64,000 bases of DNA from Gynuella sunshinyii YC6258 (GTDB taxonomy: Bacteria > Pseudomonadota > Gammaproteobacteria > Pseudomonadales > Natronospirillaceae). Under the pieces are notes generated by a model. It did not search any database. It was not told the DNA's origin and worked only from the letters and a program-made list of their open reading frames with translations. The position numbers and the translations under genes are program-made. Where the stretch lies: the NCBI RefSeq assembly GCF_000940805.1, contig NZ_CP007142.1, forward strand, positions 1,526,593-1,590,592, in the 5' to 3' direction. Shown here one piece after another: positions 1-8,306 of the stretch (its first letter is position 1; each line of letters starts with the position of its first letter).

Positions 1-238
1 CCAGACCTGGCTTGACCTTAAAGGATACCGCTACCAACTGGAGCCATGGGCGTGCTTCAGGCATACTTTCAGCCATTATCACCTGGACATCCAGCCGGTA
101 CTGGCGAGGCTTGAAAATGACGTGACCGAAGTCTCTGAAGCGGAATCAGTCTGGTTGCAGGTGGTACTGAACGACATTGAAATAGGACTGGCCGCACCGG
201 TCAAAAAACTACTCGCTCAAATAGAGAAAACCCAATGA
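1..238 (+). CDS. mutY: Adenine DNA glycosylase MutY, C-terminal end (partial)
   Basis: This is the 3' end of a gene that begins left of the window; the first complete codon starts at base 2 and the stop is TGA at 236-238. The 78 visible residues match the C-terminal NUDIX-like domain of MutY, which helps recognise 8-oxoguanine opposite the adenine to be removed. Diagnostic pieces are [10 protein letters not shown] and, near the end, [10 protein letters not shown]. The catalytic domain and Fe-S cluster lie outside the window. The stop overlaps the start of yggX by four bases (ATGA), the usual gammaproteobacterial mutY-yggX operon. The family call is firm because both motifs and the neighbour agree. 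Confidence 0.9.
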   Translation, partial: QTWLDLKGYRYQLEPWACFRHTFSHYHLDIQPVLARLENDVTEVSEAESVWLQVVLNDIEIGLAAPVKKLLAQIEKTQ

Positions 239-510
239 CCCGAACCGTGTTTTGCCAAAAGTACCAACAAGAACTCCCTGGACTGGAAAAACCACCTTTC
301 CCCGGACCGGCTGGGCAGAAACTGTTCGAGACGGTATCGCAACAGGCATGGGAAGAATGGCAGGCCCATCAGACCCGCCTAATCAACGAAAAACACCTGA
401 ACATGATGGATATGCAGGCCCGAAAATACATCCAGCAGCAGATGCAAAAATTCCTCAGCGGCGAAGAATATGACCAGGCAGAAGGCTATATTCCTGAGGA
501 AAAAAAATAA
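235..510 (+). CDS. yggX: Probable Fe(2+)-trafficking protein YggX
   Basis: A 91-residue cytoplasmic protein of normal YggX length. It begins with [10 protein letters not shown], carrying the single conserved N-terminal cysteine, followed by the [12 protein letters not shown] and [11 protein letters not shown] signatures of the family. YggX proteins protect Fe-S clusters and DNA from oxidative damage and may move iron(II) to cluster assembly. The start overlaps the mutY stop (ATGA), so the two are translationally coupled. This makes sense because MutY itself is an Fe-S protein. Nothing in the sequence looks degenerate. Confidence 0.95.
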   Translation: MTRTVFCQKYQQELPGLEKPPFPGPAGQKLFETVSQQAWEEWQAHQTRLINEKHLNMMDMQARKYIQQQMQKFLSGEEYDQAEGYIPEEKK

Positions 511-535
511 TTATATAAAAATCAGTAGCTTACTC

Positions 536-564
536 TTGACTCGGAGAAGCAAAATCCGTTTAAT
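536..564 (+). promoter_or_regulatory. Sigma-70 promoter of tRNA-Phe
   Basis: TTGACT (536-541) and TTTAAT (559-564) are separated by exactly 17 bases. A C/G-rich stretch follows the -10, and the tRNA begins about 20 bases further on. A GC-rich discriminator is typical of stringently controlled stable-RNA promoters; that regulation is inferred. Confidence 0.65.
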
Positions 565-585
565 ACGCCTCCGTCGCAACGACAT

Positions 586-661
<76 letters not shown>

Positions 662-674
662 CTCAAATTCCTAG

Positions 675-711
675 AAAAGCCCGCTTAATCAAAAGATTAG
701 CGGGCTTTTTT
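675..711 (+). terminator. Rho-independent terminator of tRNA-Phe
   Basis: AAAAGCCCGCTTAATC pairs with GATTAGCGGGCTTTT around a short A-rich loop and is followed by a T tract (706-711). It sits 14 bases after the tRNA 3' end. Confidence 0.9.
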
Positions 712-1212
712 ATTGTTTCCTCTTTTTATTCTGTTGGCCAGATATTCCCTGGCGGTAACTTTGTGATAGTCAGGTTTAAGGCTTTGGTTATCCCTATCCC
801 GTATACACATTACCGTACTAACCTGCTAGTACGACCAACAACATCAACAATAAATAAACAAAGTCTTTCGCTAAATATTGAGTGATTGTGGGCCATGAAT
901 CAGTAACCATATCGCGTTGCTCACAGTTATCTTTTACTCAATTGCTCCCCATGTCGTTGTGTTCACGCGTCGTTCGGAAGTGTTTGAATAATAGAATAAC
1001 CCGGGGTGGAGTTTTCAAAGTTACTCCGGTTTTGATTGAGTCTGAAAAATGATTTGCCGGGACAATAACTCAAATCTTAGAGTTCATTTCATCCTTCAAG
1101 GTTTTTGAGTAACACTGGGTAGCATGAACGTTGACAAGTACTCTTTATTACTAAAAAGATAATAAAAAACTAGATCCATAAATGTGCTCAACATCAGCAC
1201 GAGGAAAAAACA
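712..1212. other. Intergenic, no gene recognised
   Basis: About 500 bases without a credible coding frame. A weak 5-bp hairpin (GGAGT at 1008-1012 with ACTCC at 1023-1027) is the only local structure seen. A ribosome binding site (GAGGAAAA) for the following broken gene lies at the right end. The tract may be decayed sequence, but no remnant could be recognised. Confidence 0.5.
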
Positions 1213-1584
1213 ATGGGCAGAGTCACCGGAATTGGCGGTATCTTTATCAAAGCGCAAGATCCTGTAATGTTACGAGATTGGTATAAACAGCATTTGGGGG
1301 TTGATGTTCAGGCTTGGGGTGGAACATCGTTTCGCTGGGAGGATAGTTCTGGTAATCCAACATCAGAGACAACCGCTTGGATGACTGGCGATTTTACACA
1401 GAGCAGTGCGTCGTTCAATGTCAACTATCGAGTATCTGATTTGCAAGCGCTATTGGCTGCGCTCAGGTAGGACGAGTGTAATGTCCTGGGAAAGATGGAG
1501 GAGTCTGAATATGGAAAGTTTGGTTGGGTGAGGGATCCAGAAGGAAATAAGGTTGAACTCTGGGAGCCGCCCGTCGGCGAGTAG
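1213..1584 (+). pseudogene. VOC/glyoxalase-family protein interrupted by in-frame TAG
   Basis: Codons from ATG 1213 encode a VOC (glyoxalase/bleomycin-resistance) domain: an N-terminal GIGGIFIKAQDPVMLRDWY, then a stop codon TAG at 1468-1470. In the same frame it continues with the family's C-terminal strand FGWVRDPEGNKVELWEPP, ending at TAG 1582-1584. Without the internal amber codon the product would be 123 residues, normal for this family. The likely original codon was CAG, AAG or GAG. Either this is a recent nonsense mutation, a sequencing error, or an amber codon that is read through. The upstream GAGGA ribosome binding site is intact. These proteins bind small molecules through a metal; the substrate is unknown. 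Confidence 0.75.
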
Positions 1585-2031
1585 GGCCATACTATCTGAT
1601 CAGGTGAGGTGGGTAACAATAGACAGCAGTGCTGTTGTTAATATGTAGCGTCGATAGCCAGACGTAGAAACATAGCAGCTATAAGAAAAAAAGCATATTT
1701 GATCCGTTTGCAAATACAAACAGATATCTCCAATCAATACCATAGAAAGACCAGTGAGATAATTTGTAATTTGAGCGCTTAGGTTCTATCGGATTCATTT
1801 CGGTTGTATTGCTGGCGTAAACATATGGCCTGGGTGTAACCAATCTGAAAGGTATTGTAATTGTCCTTTGTTCATATGTTTAGTCTCTTTATGCTCACCC
1901 TTTATCACGCGATTTTTAAAACCGGATATTATTTTCGTAGGCTGTGTTTGGGCTGGTTTGCCAAATGAAAGACAAGACTGATACTGTACTTCGGTTGTTT
2001 CAAAATCTGCTTTTAATGGTAAGGGGATGCA
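1585..2031. other. Intergenic, no gene recognised
   Basis: Nearly 450 AT-rich bases with no supportable coding frame or strong hairpin. The right end supplies the ribosome binding site AAGGGG of the next gene. Confidence 0.5.
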
Positions 2032-2724
2032 ATGGAAACAGTACTTATTACAGGGGTTGGTCGAGGCATTGGTTATAAACTTGCAGAGGATTTTTTGCGT
2101 CTTGGATATAACGTTATTGGTACAGTCAGAGACGATGCGTCCAGGCAGCGGGTCTCAGATCGTGCTGCGGGGCTGGGTGCAGAAATCGAGCTTCATATTC
2201 TGGAAATAACAGACAGTCATTCGGTTGATAAATTTACTTCTGCTTTAACTGGCCGATGCATAGATATTCTGATTAACAGTGCCGGTATTATCGGGGGTGA
2301 TCATCAGACCCATGAGGATTTGAATTTTGATGATTGGGAAAGAACTTTTCAGGTGAATACTGTAGCACCGATGAGAATTGCACTGGCGTTACTGCCAAAT
2401 CTGAGCCTGAGTAAGAACGCAAAAATTGTTTCAATTTCCAGCAAGATGGGTGCACTGTCAGGAAAGAGCGCTGGTGCGATTGCCTATAGAAGTTCCAAGG
2501 CTGCACTCAATAAATCCATGCAATGTTTGGCGATCGAGCTTAAACCGAAAAATATCGGCGTCTATCTTGTGCATCCTGGGTGGGTAAGAACTGACATGGG
2601 CGGAGAAAGCGCGGATATCAGTGTTGAGGAGTCATCGGCAGGATTGATCAAAGTGATAACGGCGTTTTCAATGCAGCACACTGGTCGATTCTGGCAGTAT
2701 GATGGTCAGGAGCTGGATTGGTAA
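2032..2724 (+). CDS. Short-chain dehydrogenase/reductase (SDR)
   Basis: A 230-residue classical SDR. The cofactor-binding glycine motif TGVGRGIG is at residues 7-14, the NSAG motif lies near residue 82, and the catalytic Tyr/Lys pair appears as YRSSK with an upstream serine in SISSK. The overall form resembles the C-factor (CsgA-like) branch of the family. Such enzymes use NAD(P)H to reduce carbonyls or oxidise alcohols; the substrate cannot be told. AAGGGG precedes the ATG at a good distance. A second overlapping frame from 2027 is not coding. The gene stands alone between two non-coding tracts, so context gives no pathway. Confidence 0.88.
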   Translation: METVLITGVGRGIGYKLAEDFLRLGYNVIGTVRDDASRQRVSDRAAGLGAEIELHILEITDSHSVDKFTSALTGRCIDILINSAGIIGGDHQTHEDLNFDDWERTFQVNTVAPMRIALALLPNLSLSKNAKIVSISSKMGALSGKSAGAIAYRSSKAALNKSMQCLAIELKPKNIGVYLVHPGWVRTDMGGESADISVEESSAGLIKVITAFSMQHTGRFWQYDGQELDW

Positions 2725-3138
2725 ATCCGAACCAGTGGAAATGCCAGGCTATCTTCTTTTTTGTGTTCGTCATTGGACGTGTAAAGCAGATCTTGCGGAT
2801 CCAATTTGGCTATCGTTTGTTAATATCCGGCAAAGTTGACGAGTTTCCCGAATCTGAGTGGGGTTGTATAAAACTAATATAAACCCGCCTGCGCTAAGCG
2901 CGAAATGTATTTTGGGAGTCACCTTTTTGTCTCAGTTTTTTTGCTGAGGTCTGAAAGAGTGGATATGTTCCATGCTTCGCATGTGTAGAAGCCAACTAAC
3001 GAGTCTGTAAATGCAGATAAGAATGATCAGAGTATAAATAGCGTGTTGGTATTTGAAAAAACCTGGAAATCCCTGCGTTACCATACCAACAGAAGATGTT
3101 CTCAAATTACTCTGTCTGCATGGCATAGATAACTGGCT
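2725..3138. other. Intergenic, no gene recognised
   Basis: About 410 bases between the SDR and the convergent YigZ-family gene. One short minus-strand open frame (2932-3126) has no recognisable features and no convincing ribosome binding site. No terminator hairpin with a T tract was seen. Confidence 0.45.
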
Positions 3139-3759
3139 TCAGTCATCGAGTACTTTAACAACTATGCTACCTGAAGATAGCTGCTGAAGATCTGCATTAA
3201 AAGACTGCTGTCGGTTACCTTCAAGGTGCATGCGTAATGTGACTTCGTGGCTATATTCCAGTTCGTGAATACAGCCGTCGTAGTCGTCTATCAGGCGGCG
3301 AATGATGGATTCAAGTGCAAATGGCAGAGTCAGTTGTAGTTGTATCAAGGGGCGTCGTTCTGTGAAGTCGGCCAGGTCAACGGCTTGGGAAACAGCTGAC
3401 GAGTATGCCCTGACCAGCCCGCCGGCACCGAGTTTTATGCCACCAAAGTACCGCACGACAATGGCCATCGTGTCTCCGCAGCCGCGTTGGGTGAGAACAT
3501 GAAGGATGGGCTTGCCTGCGGTGCCCGATGGTTCTCCGTCATCATTGAATGCCTGGGTTTTGGGTTGATTTGGGTCACCAAACAGGTAAGCCCAGCAGTA
3601 GTGACAGGCATCGGGATAGGTGTGTTTGAGAGCGTTCAGATGTGAGAAGGCTGTTTCACGTGTCTGTGCTGGATAAAGAAAACCCAGAAACCTGCTCTTT
3701 TTCTCTTCGAACTCAATCGATACTGCTGAAGATAGTACTTTATAGTATGGGTCAGTCAT
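3139..3759 (-). CDS. yigZ: YigZ/IMPACT family protein
   Basis: A 206-residue protein from the ATG at 3759. The N-terminal IMPACT domain shows KKSRFLGFLYPAQT, the FNDDGEPSGTAGKP signature and VVRYFGGIKLGAGGLVRAY. The C-terminal domain is the ferredoxin-like DUF1949 type. Family members are conserved cytoplasmic proteins linked to translation-related stress control; the exact bacterial role is unsettled. A TTG ten codons upstream (3789) could extend the frame, but a TATAAT-like box overlaps that site, so the ATG is preferred. The length fits E. coli YigZ. Confidence 0.88.
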   Translation of the reverse strand: MTDPYYKVLSSAVSIEFEEKKSRFLGFLYPAQTRETAFSHLNALKHTYPDACHYCWAYLFGDPNQPKTQAFNDDGEPSGTAGKPILHVLTQRGCGDTMAIVVRYFGGIKLGAGGLVRAYSSAVSQAVDLADFTERRPLIQLQLTLPFALESIIRRLIDDYDGCIHELEYSHEVTLRMHLEGNRQQSFNADLQQLSSGSIVVKVLDD

Positions 3760-4764
3760 AGCCAGATAGGTTGAAACGTAAGTCGCCAATTATAGCGGTT
3801 GGGGTCGCCAATGCTATTACATGGAAAAACGTACAGTATCTGTGAGGCTTTGAGCTGAATTGTTGGTAGTGAAATAGGTGTCCGCTGAAGAAATTTACAT
3901 GACTTATTTGTAGTCGCAAATGAACTGCTTTGAATAGTGGCTATTTTGGAGGCAAAGCCGTCGATTTAGGTTGAGAAAAAGAATGGTTGGTTTTTTTGAT
4001 GCCTCATGAAAATATATTCACCATAAATCCTACTAAAGAAGGATAGAGCAAAACTGTTGGCACAGCTGACAATCACTCCTGAGTCTTTCTGTGAGAAATG
4101 AGGTGGGAGTCGGGCTGATTCCATGGCCAAACAGACGGTCAAAATAAGAGTGTCTGTGAGGGTGGACGGTTGTTCTCTGAGCCTGTTGATGTCCTCTGTA
4201 TCAGGAAGTGTTTTGCTTAGTATGCAATTTTGCTGTATCCAAAATCTCTTCCTTACAGGCGAAACCTGATCATTACAGGCAATGCACAGCACAGCGGCCA
4301 AGCTGAAGTTATTTGTGTTCTGGCACTTGGAAAATTATCTGTAGGTGTAAATACAGATATGGCTGATGGTTGTGCAGGTGTCTGTGTCCGCTCTTTGTTC
4401 AAGGTAAACCGTATCAGCTCAAAATGCTGATGTCTGATTGTTCTCTTCGTATTCCTAAACCCGGAGAGCTGTCTGTTTACCCTTAGCTACATTATCTAAA
4501 TGAGCAGAACTAACTCAATACTGGTTCTATAATGAATAAAATCTACAGTTACAGTATGAAGGGCTCGTATGATGATATCGCCAGATACATCCCGGTAATT
4601 GATTGTTGATCAGGGTGTGTCTGGAGTTTAACAGCCAGGTAGATTCTGATGCATGGAGCCGACAGTATCTTGATCATCGCAGCAGTATCCGTGTATCAAG
4701 GTGACAGGAGTAATCATTTTCAGAATTTAGTGGAATTGACTCGAACAACGATAGGCTGCTGCCA
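3760..4764. other. Large intergenic region, no gene recognised
   Basis: Roughly 1 kb between a divergent pair (YigZ on minus, histidine kinase on plus). Two open frames here (minus 3966-4301 starting with TTG, plus 4230-4430) overlap each other, show no family features and lack good ribosome binding sites. The region may hold promoters for both flanking genes. It could also be decayed coding sequence. Confidence 0.45.
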
Positions 4765-6651
4765 ATGTGGTTAACAGAAAATGTAGACAGGATGTTTCAG
4801 ATGAATCTGAAAGGGCGATGGAAATTCGCTTTATTTACGGTCGGATACATCGTTTCCTGCCTGATTTTTATTCTGTACCTGTATTGGCAGGCGAAAACGA
4901 TTATTGATGAAAACATCAACAACAAGTTATATCACGGCGCGTTGATGGCCACTGCTGCCCTTGGTAATGACTATCATGATCACCTGACCAGCAAATCCTC
5001 CAAAACCGAAAATGAAGACTGGATTGCAATCCGGACCTTGTCAGATTATGCCAAGCGACTGGGGTTGAGCTTTATATATACGGTCATTAAAAAGAATGAT
5101 CAGATTATTCTGGTTTCTTCCAGTGCATCTCAGGAAGAACTGCAGAATGGCACTTATGTCCGCTTCTTTGACCCCTACCCGGATGCCAGCGCGGAACTCA
5201 TTAATACCTTTGATACACAGAAAATTACCTGGGTGGAATATTCTGACCACTGGGGGGATTTCCGCGCAGTGTTTGTACCTATGAGATCCCGTGATGGTAC
5301 GCCCTATGTTGCGGGTGCTGAAGTATCATTAAAAGAGTATCAGCAGTCTCTGCGTTCCGAGGCGCTTGGGCTGGTCGGGTTTGCGGTATTTTTATTCGTC
5401 GCTTTCGGTGTTCTGGTGTCGTTATATCTGCATCGAATCCATAACCTTTATCGTTTGCGTCTTAATGCAGTGGAGCTGGAAAAAGCCCGTGATAAGGCTG
5501 AGGCGGAAAATCATGCCAAGAGTGAGTTTGTAGCAATCATGAGTCATGAAATTCGCACGCCACTCAACGGTATTGTTGGAGCTTCGGAGTTACTGGAGCA
5601 TTCCACGCTCGATCATAAACAGCGGGAATATCTTGGAATCGTTCAGGCATGTACTCAGTCTCTGGTGATGATTGTCAGTGACGTACTGGATCTGGCAAAA
5701 ATTGAATCCGGGAAGCTGGAACTGGATTTTTCCACATTCGCATTGCGACCGATGATTCAGACGACGCTCGATATCATTCGCCCCCAGGTCAAACAACCTG
5801 AAGTTCGTCTGATTTGCAGAATCGATGAGGATGTACCGGAGTTTATTCACGCGGATGAAAAGCACCTGCGTCAGGTTCTGACTAACCTGCTGGGAAATGC
5901 TGCCAAATTTACTGAAATCGGGGAAGTGGCTTTGAAAGTCAGTACTCACCAGGAGGTGGAGCAGCAGATTGAACTGCTGTTTGAGGTGCAGGATACCGGT
6001 ATTGGTATTGATGATCAGGGCATTCAGCGATTATTCCAGCCGTTTACTCAGGTAAGCCGTTCTTCTGAGCATCGTTATGGCGGTACCGGATTGGGTCTGG
6101 CCATCTGTAAACGTTTGGTGAACGCCATGGGCGGGGATATCCGTGTTCACAGCTCGCTCGGCGATGGTTCCACTTTCTTTTTCAATCTGATTACCCAGAT
6201 ACCCGCAACACCAACACAGCTGCACGGCAACCGTGATTCACAGGATGATAAGGATGATGTCGAAACCTCTCTGACCATATTGCTGGCTGAAGACAATGCA
6301 GTAAACCAGCAGTTGATGAAAATGATGCTGAAGAAGCTTGGTCATGTGGTCCGTATTGTGGGTAATGGCTATGAAGCCCTTCAGGCAGTGGAAATGCAGC
6401 CCTATGACGCGATTCTGATGGACATCAACATGCCCGAGCTGGACGGCCGGGAAACCACTGTCAGGCTGCGTCAGATGAATCTGAAACCAGAACCTTATGT
6501 CATTGCCTATACCGCCGATGCGGTCGCAGAAAATCATCAGCATCTCAAATCCTGTGGGATGAATGACGTACTGGTGAAACCTGTACGAATGAAGGACCTC
6601 GAACGAGCGCTTCAGCGAGTCAGGAGAGCGGTTACATCAATGGAAAGCTGA
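4765..6651 (+). CDS. Membrane hybrid sensor histidine kinase with receiver domain
   Basis: A 628-residue inner-membrane sensor. Transmembrane segments at about 21-42 and 201-222 enclose a periplasmic sensing domain. The cytoplasmic part has a short coiled linker, a HisKA domain with phospho-acceptor His261 in SHEIRTPLNG, an HATPase domain (N box NLLGNAAKF, G1 DTGIGI, G2 GGTGLGLAI) and a C-terminal receiver with phospho-acceptor Asp553 in MDINMPELDG. There is no separate Hpt or response regulator nearby, so the output partner is encoded elsewhere. The start is uncertain: ATGs at 4792 and 4801 are also possible, the latter behind AGGA. The signal sensed is unknown. Confidence 0.9.
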   Translation: MWLTENVDRMFQMNLKGRWKFALFTVGYIVSCLIFILYLYWQAKTIIDENINNKLYHGALMATAALGNDYHDHLTSKSSKTENEDWIAIRTLSDYAKRLGLSFIYTVIKKNDQIILVSSSASQEELQNGTYVRFFDPYPDASAELINTFDTQKITWVEYSDHWGDFRAVFVPMRSRDGTPYVAGAEVSLKEYQQSLRSEALGLVGFAVFLFVAFGVLVSLYLHRIHNLYRLRLNAVELEKARDKAEAENHAKSEFVAIMSHEIRTPLNGIVGASELLEHSTLDHKQREYLGIVQACTQSLVMIVSDVLDLAKIESGKLELDFSTFALRPMIQTTLDIIRPQVKQPEVRLICRIDEDVPEFIHADEKHLRQVLTNLLGNAAKFTEIGEVALKVSTHQEVEQQIELLFEVQDTGIGIDDQGIQRLFQPFTQVSRSSEHRYGGTGLGLAICKRLVNAMGGDIRVHSSLGDGSTFFFNLITQIPATPTQLHGNRDSQDDKDDVETSLTILLAEDNAVNQQLMKMMLKKLGHVVRIVGNGYEALQAVEMQPYDAILMDINMPELDGRETTVRLRQMNLKPEPYVIAYTADAVAENHQHLKSCGMNDVLVKPVRMKDLERALQRVRRAVTSMES

Positions 6652-6697
6652 ACTATACTGGATTGGCCGATCACTCACTGTTAGCGGAGGCACTATC

Positions 6698-7210
6698 ATG
6701 ACTGATGTCGATCCAGAACAACTGTCTGCAGAAATTCGGACATTCATTTCCAAACGAACCAGCCTGCAGTTGGCTACCCATGACAAGCACAAGCAGTTGA
6801 ACGTCAGCTATGCTCCCTTTGCGGTGATGGGAGAGCATTTTTATATATTGATCAGTCAATTGGCGCGTCATTGCGCCAATCTTCAAGAAGTACCAGAGTC
6901 GTCGATCATGTTGATTGAAGACGAGGCTCAATGCCATAACCCTTTTGCCCGCAAGCGACTCATTTATCAGGTAAGTGCGCATTCCGTTGAGCGTGGCAGC
7001 GAATTATGGGATGAAGGAATGGCCGCGCTGATTGAGCGTTTCGGGCCATTCGTCAAGCAGCTTTCGTCTTTGGGTGATTTCGAATTGTTCCAGCTGAAAG
7101 TCAAAGATGGACAGTATGTAAAAGGATTTGGCCGGGCGTTCAATCTGACCGGCAATGATCTTTCGGAAGTGGGTGATTTGATTGGTCAGGATAAAAGATC
7201 TGCCCGTTGA
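6698..7210 (+). CDS. HugZ/HutZ-family haem utilisation protein
   Basis: A 170-residue protein of the pyridoxamine-phosphate-oxidase-like split-barrel fold in its HugZ/HutZ form. The conserved start FISKRTSLQLATHD, the central MLIEDEAQCHNPFARKR and the near-C-terminal GFGRAFNLTGNDL are typical. HutZ-type proteins bind or degrade haem and help release iron. No haem transporter or TonB system lies next to it, so a role in haem turnover is inferred from family only. GGAGG precedes the ATG. It converges with the next gene, leaving 23 bases. Confidence 0.82.
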   Translation: MTDVDPEQLSAEIRTFISKRTSLQLATHDKHKQLNVSYAPFAVMGEHFYILISQLARHCANLQEVPESSIMLIEDEAQCHNPFARKRLIYQVSAHSVERGSELWDEGMAALIERFGPFVKQLSSLGDFELFQLKVKDGQYVKGFGRAFNLTGNDLSEVGDLIGQDKRSAR

Positions 7211-7233
7211 TGATGGTGCTGGCTATTTATTCC

Positions 7234-7461
7234 TTATTCATTGTAATCACCCTTGGTGAAGATGGTTTTACCGGATGACAGGTCTTCAGCCAGTTTAATG
7301 GTATTGATATAACGTTGCCGGCCGATCTTCACTGTGGGAATGGTTCTCTGCTCCACCCAGCCACGAACAGTGGCCGGGGTGACACCAATGAAAAGGGATA
7401 ACTGCTCCTGAGACATCACCGGTGGCAAAGCGGACAGGCGGATCGATTGTTTGGTCTCCAT
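7234..7461 (-). CDS. Excisionase/Cox-type helix-turn-helix protein
   Basis: A 75-residue protein whose middle part, SQEQLSLFIGVTPATVRGWVEQ followed by IPTVKIGRQRYI, is a winged-helix DNA-binding domain of the MerR-like excisionase type. Such proteins act as phage or plasmid excisionases or early-promoter regulators. It has a strong AAGGAG site seven bases before its ATG. It lies 11 bases downstream of the Cys-rich gene on the same strand, so both probably form one transcript from the 7.9-kb operator region. No integrase or structural phage gene is nearby. Confidence 0.75.
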   Translation of the reverse strand: METKQSIRLSALPPVMSQEQLSLFIGVTPATVRGWVEQRTIPTVKIGRQRYINTIKLAEDLSSGKTIFTKGDYNE

Positions 7462-7472
7462 TTATTGACTCC

Positions 7473-7841
7473 TTACGAACCCAACAATTTTGACAATTCA
7501 ACGTCGAGGAACAGTACCGCATCATGTTGATTGCGAAAGCCTGTTTCATGACGGAACAACTTCTTGCCATAATAAATTTCATAACACCAGGTACTGTATT
7601 TCGTCTGATAAACACGATGTTTAAAGAAATGACGAAATTTCAGGTCAATTGCTTTTCGGCCAATAATGTCCCTACCACAACAGCGACAGCGCTCAAGTCG
7701 ATAAGAGCTGTAGAAATAATTCTGGTAGCGGTGACCCACCACACAACACAGTGCAAAGCAGCACGTTCGTCTTATGAACGAGCTGATTTCTGCAATGGTT
7801 GGAGTGAGAATGGCAACGTCTCGTCCTGTCAGTTTTATCAT
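7473..7841 (-). CDS. Small Cys-rich, possibly zinc-binding phage-type protein
   Basis: A 122-residue basic protein from the ATG at 7841, which has GAGAGG upstream; an ATG at 7862 would add seven residues. Two cysteine groups, CCFALCC (residues 27-33) and CRCC (52-55), could bind zinc. The rest is rich in Arg, Lys and aromatic residues. I do not recognise the family. Its place between an excisionase-like gene and a divergent repressor suggests an early phage or mobile-element regulator. A plus-strand frame covering almost the same bases exists but has no ribosome binding site or domain signal. Confidence 0.6.
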   Translation of the reverse strand: MIKLTGRDVAILTPTIAEISSFIRRTCCFALCCVVGHRYQNYFYSSYRLERCRCCGRDIIGRKAIDLKFRHFFKHRVYQTKYSTWCYEIYYGKKLFRHETGFRNQHDAVLFLDVELSKLLGS

Positions 7842-7925
7842 TACAGATCCCTCTCTGGTCATCGGTTGCCTTTAGAACCTCACTGAGCCACACTAAACCA
7901 TATTCTGGCTTAGCCTTGATTTTAG

Positions 7926-7980
7926 TAATTTAAAATTAAGTTTAAAAATAATTAAACCATATAAATGTCTTATTTTTAAG
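7926..7980. promoter_or_regulatory. Operator region with three dyads between divergent phage-like genes
   Basis: Three dyads lie in the AT-rich space before the repressor gene: TAATTT-A-AAATTA (7926-7938), GTTTAA-N6-TTAAAC (7940-7957) and CTTA-N4-TAAG (7969-7980). The first two are perfect and adjacent. Their place between a repressor gene and a divergent excisionase operon fits a lysogeny switch operator. Binding by the repressor is inferred. Confidence 0.5.
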
Positions 7981-7991
7981 AATTATCATCC

Positions 7992-8291
7992 ATGAAAGAA
8001 GAATTTTTACAACGAGTGCGTCAGGTTCTGGACCAGGAAAATATGAAACCTGAAGAATTTGCCTTGAAAGCCGGCATGAAATATACCCGATTAAGAAATC
8101 TATTGAGCGGCCAAGGGCAACCCCGGTTGGTTGATATCAATGCGATATGTTCTGCATTTCCAGAATATTCATTTTGGCTGGTGTTCGACAAAGTGTTTCC
8201 GGAAGTTGGTCAGATCAACCCGGCAATCAAAGAAGCACAAAAACAGTATGTGATATCGCCTGAATCGTCCGAACAGGATGAATCGAAGTAG
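7992..8291 (+). CDS. Phage-type repressor, helix-turn-helix
   Basis: A 99-residue protein with a lambda-repressor-like HTH in its first 60 residues (FLQRVRQVLDQENMKPEEFA, then KYTRLRNLLSGQGQPRLVDI). The following FPEYSFWLVFDKVFPEVGQI is common in small phage repressors. The C-terminal tail is acidic and probably flexible. It faces the Cys-rich/excisionase operon across an AT-rich operator region, the layout of a repressor/early-operon switch. The remaining phage genes are absent, so this may be a remnant or a module kept by the host. It ends 16 bases before the convergent GMC gene. Confidence 0.75.
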   Translation: MKEEFLQRVRQVLDQENMKPEEFALKAGMKYTRLRNLLSGQGQPRLVDINAICSAFPEYSFWLVFDKVFPEVGQINPAIKEAQKQYVISPESSEQDESK

Positions 8292-8306
8292 TCGGTCTGA
8301 CAGAGG

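Noticed and set aside
3966-4301. 111-codon minus-strand frame in the 1-kb gap
   Set aside because: It begins with TTG, has no ribosome binding site or family features, and overlaps another equally weak frame.
7524-7886. 120-codon plus-strand frame opposite the Cys-rich gene
   Set aside because: The minus-strand frame has a good ribosome binding site, paired cysteines and a tight link to the excisionase-like gene; the plus frame has none.
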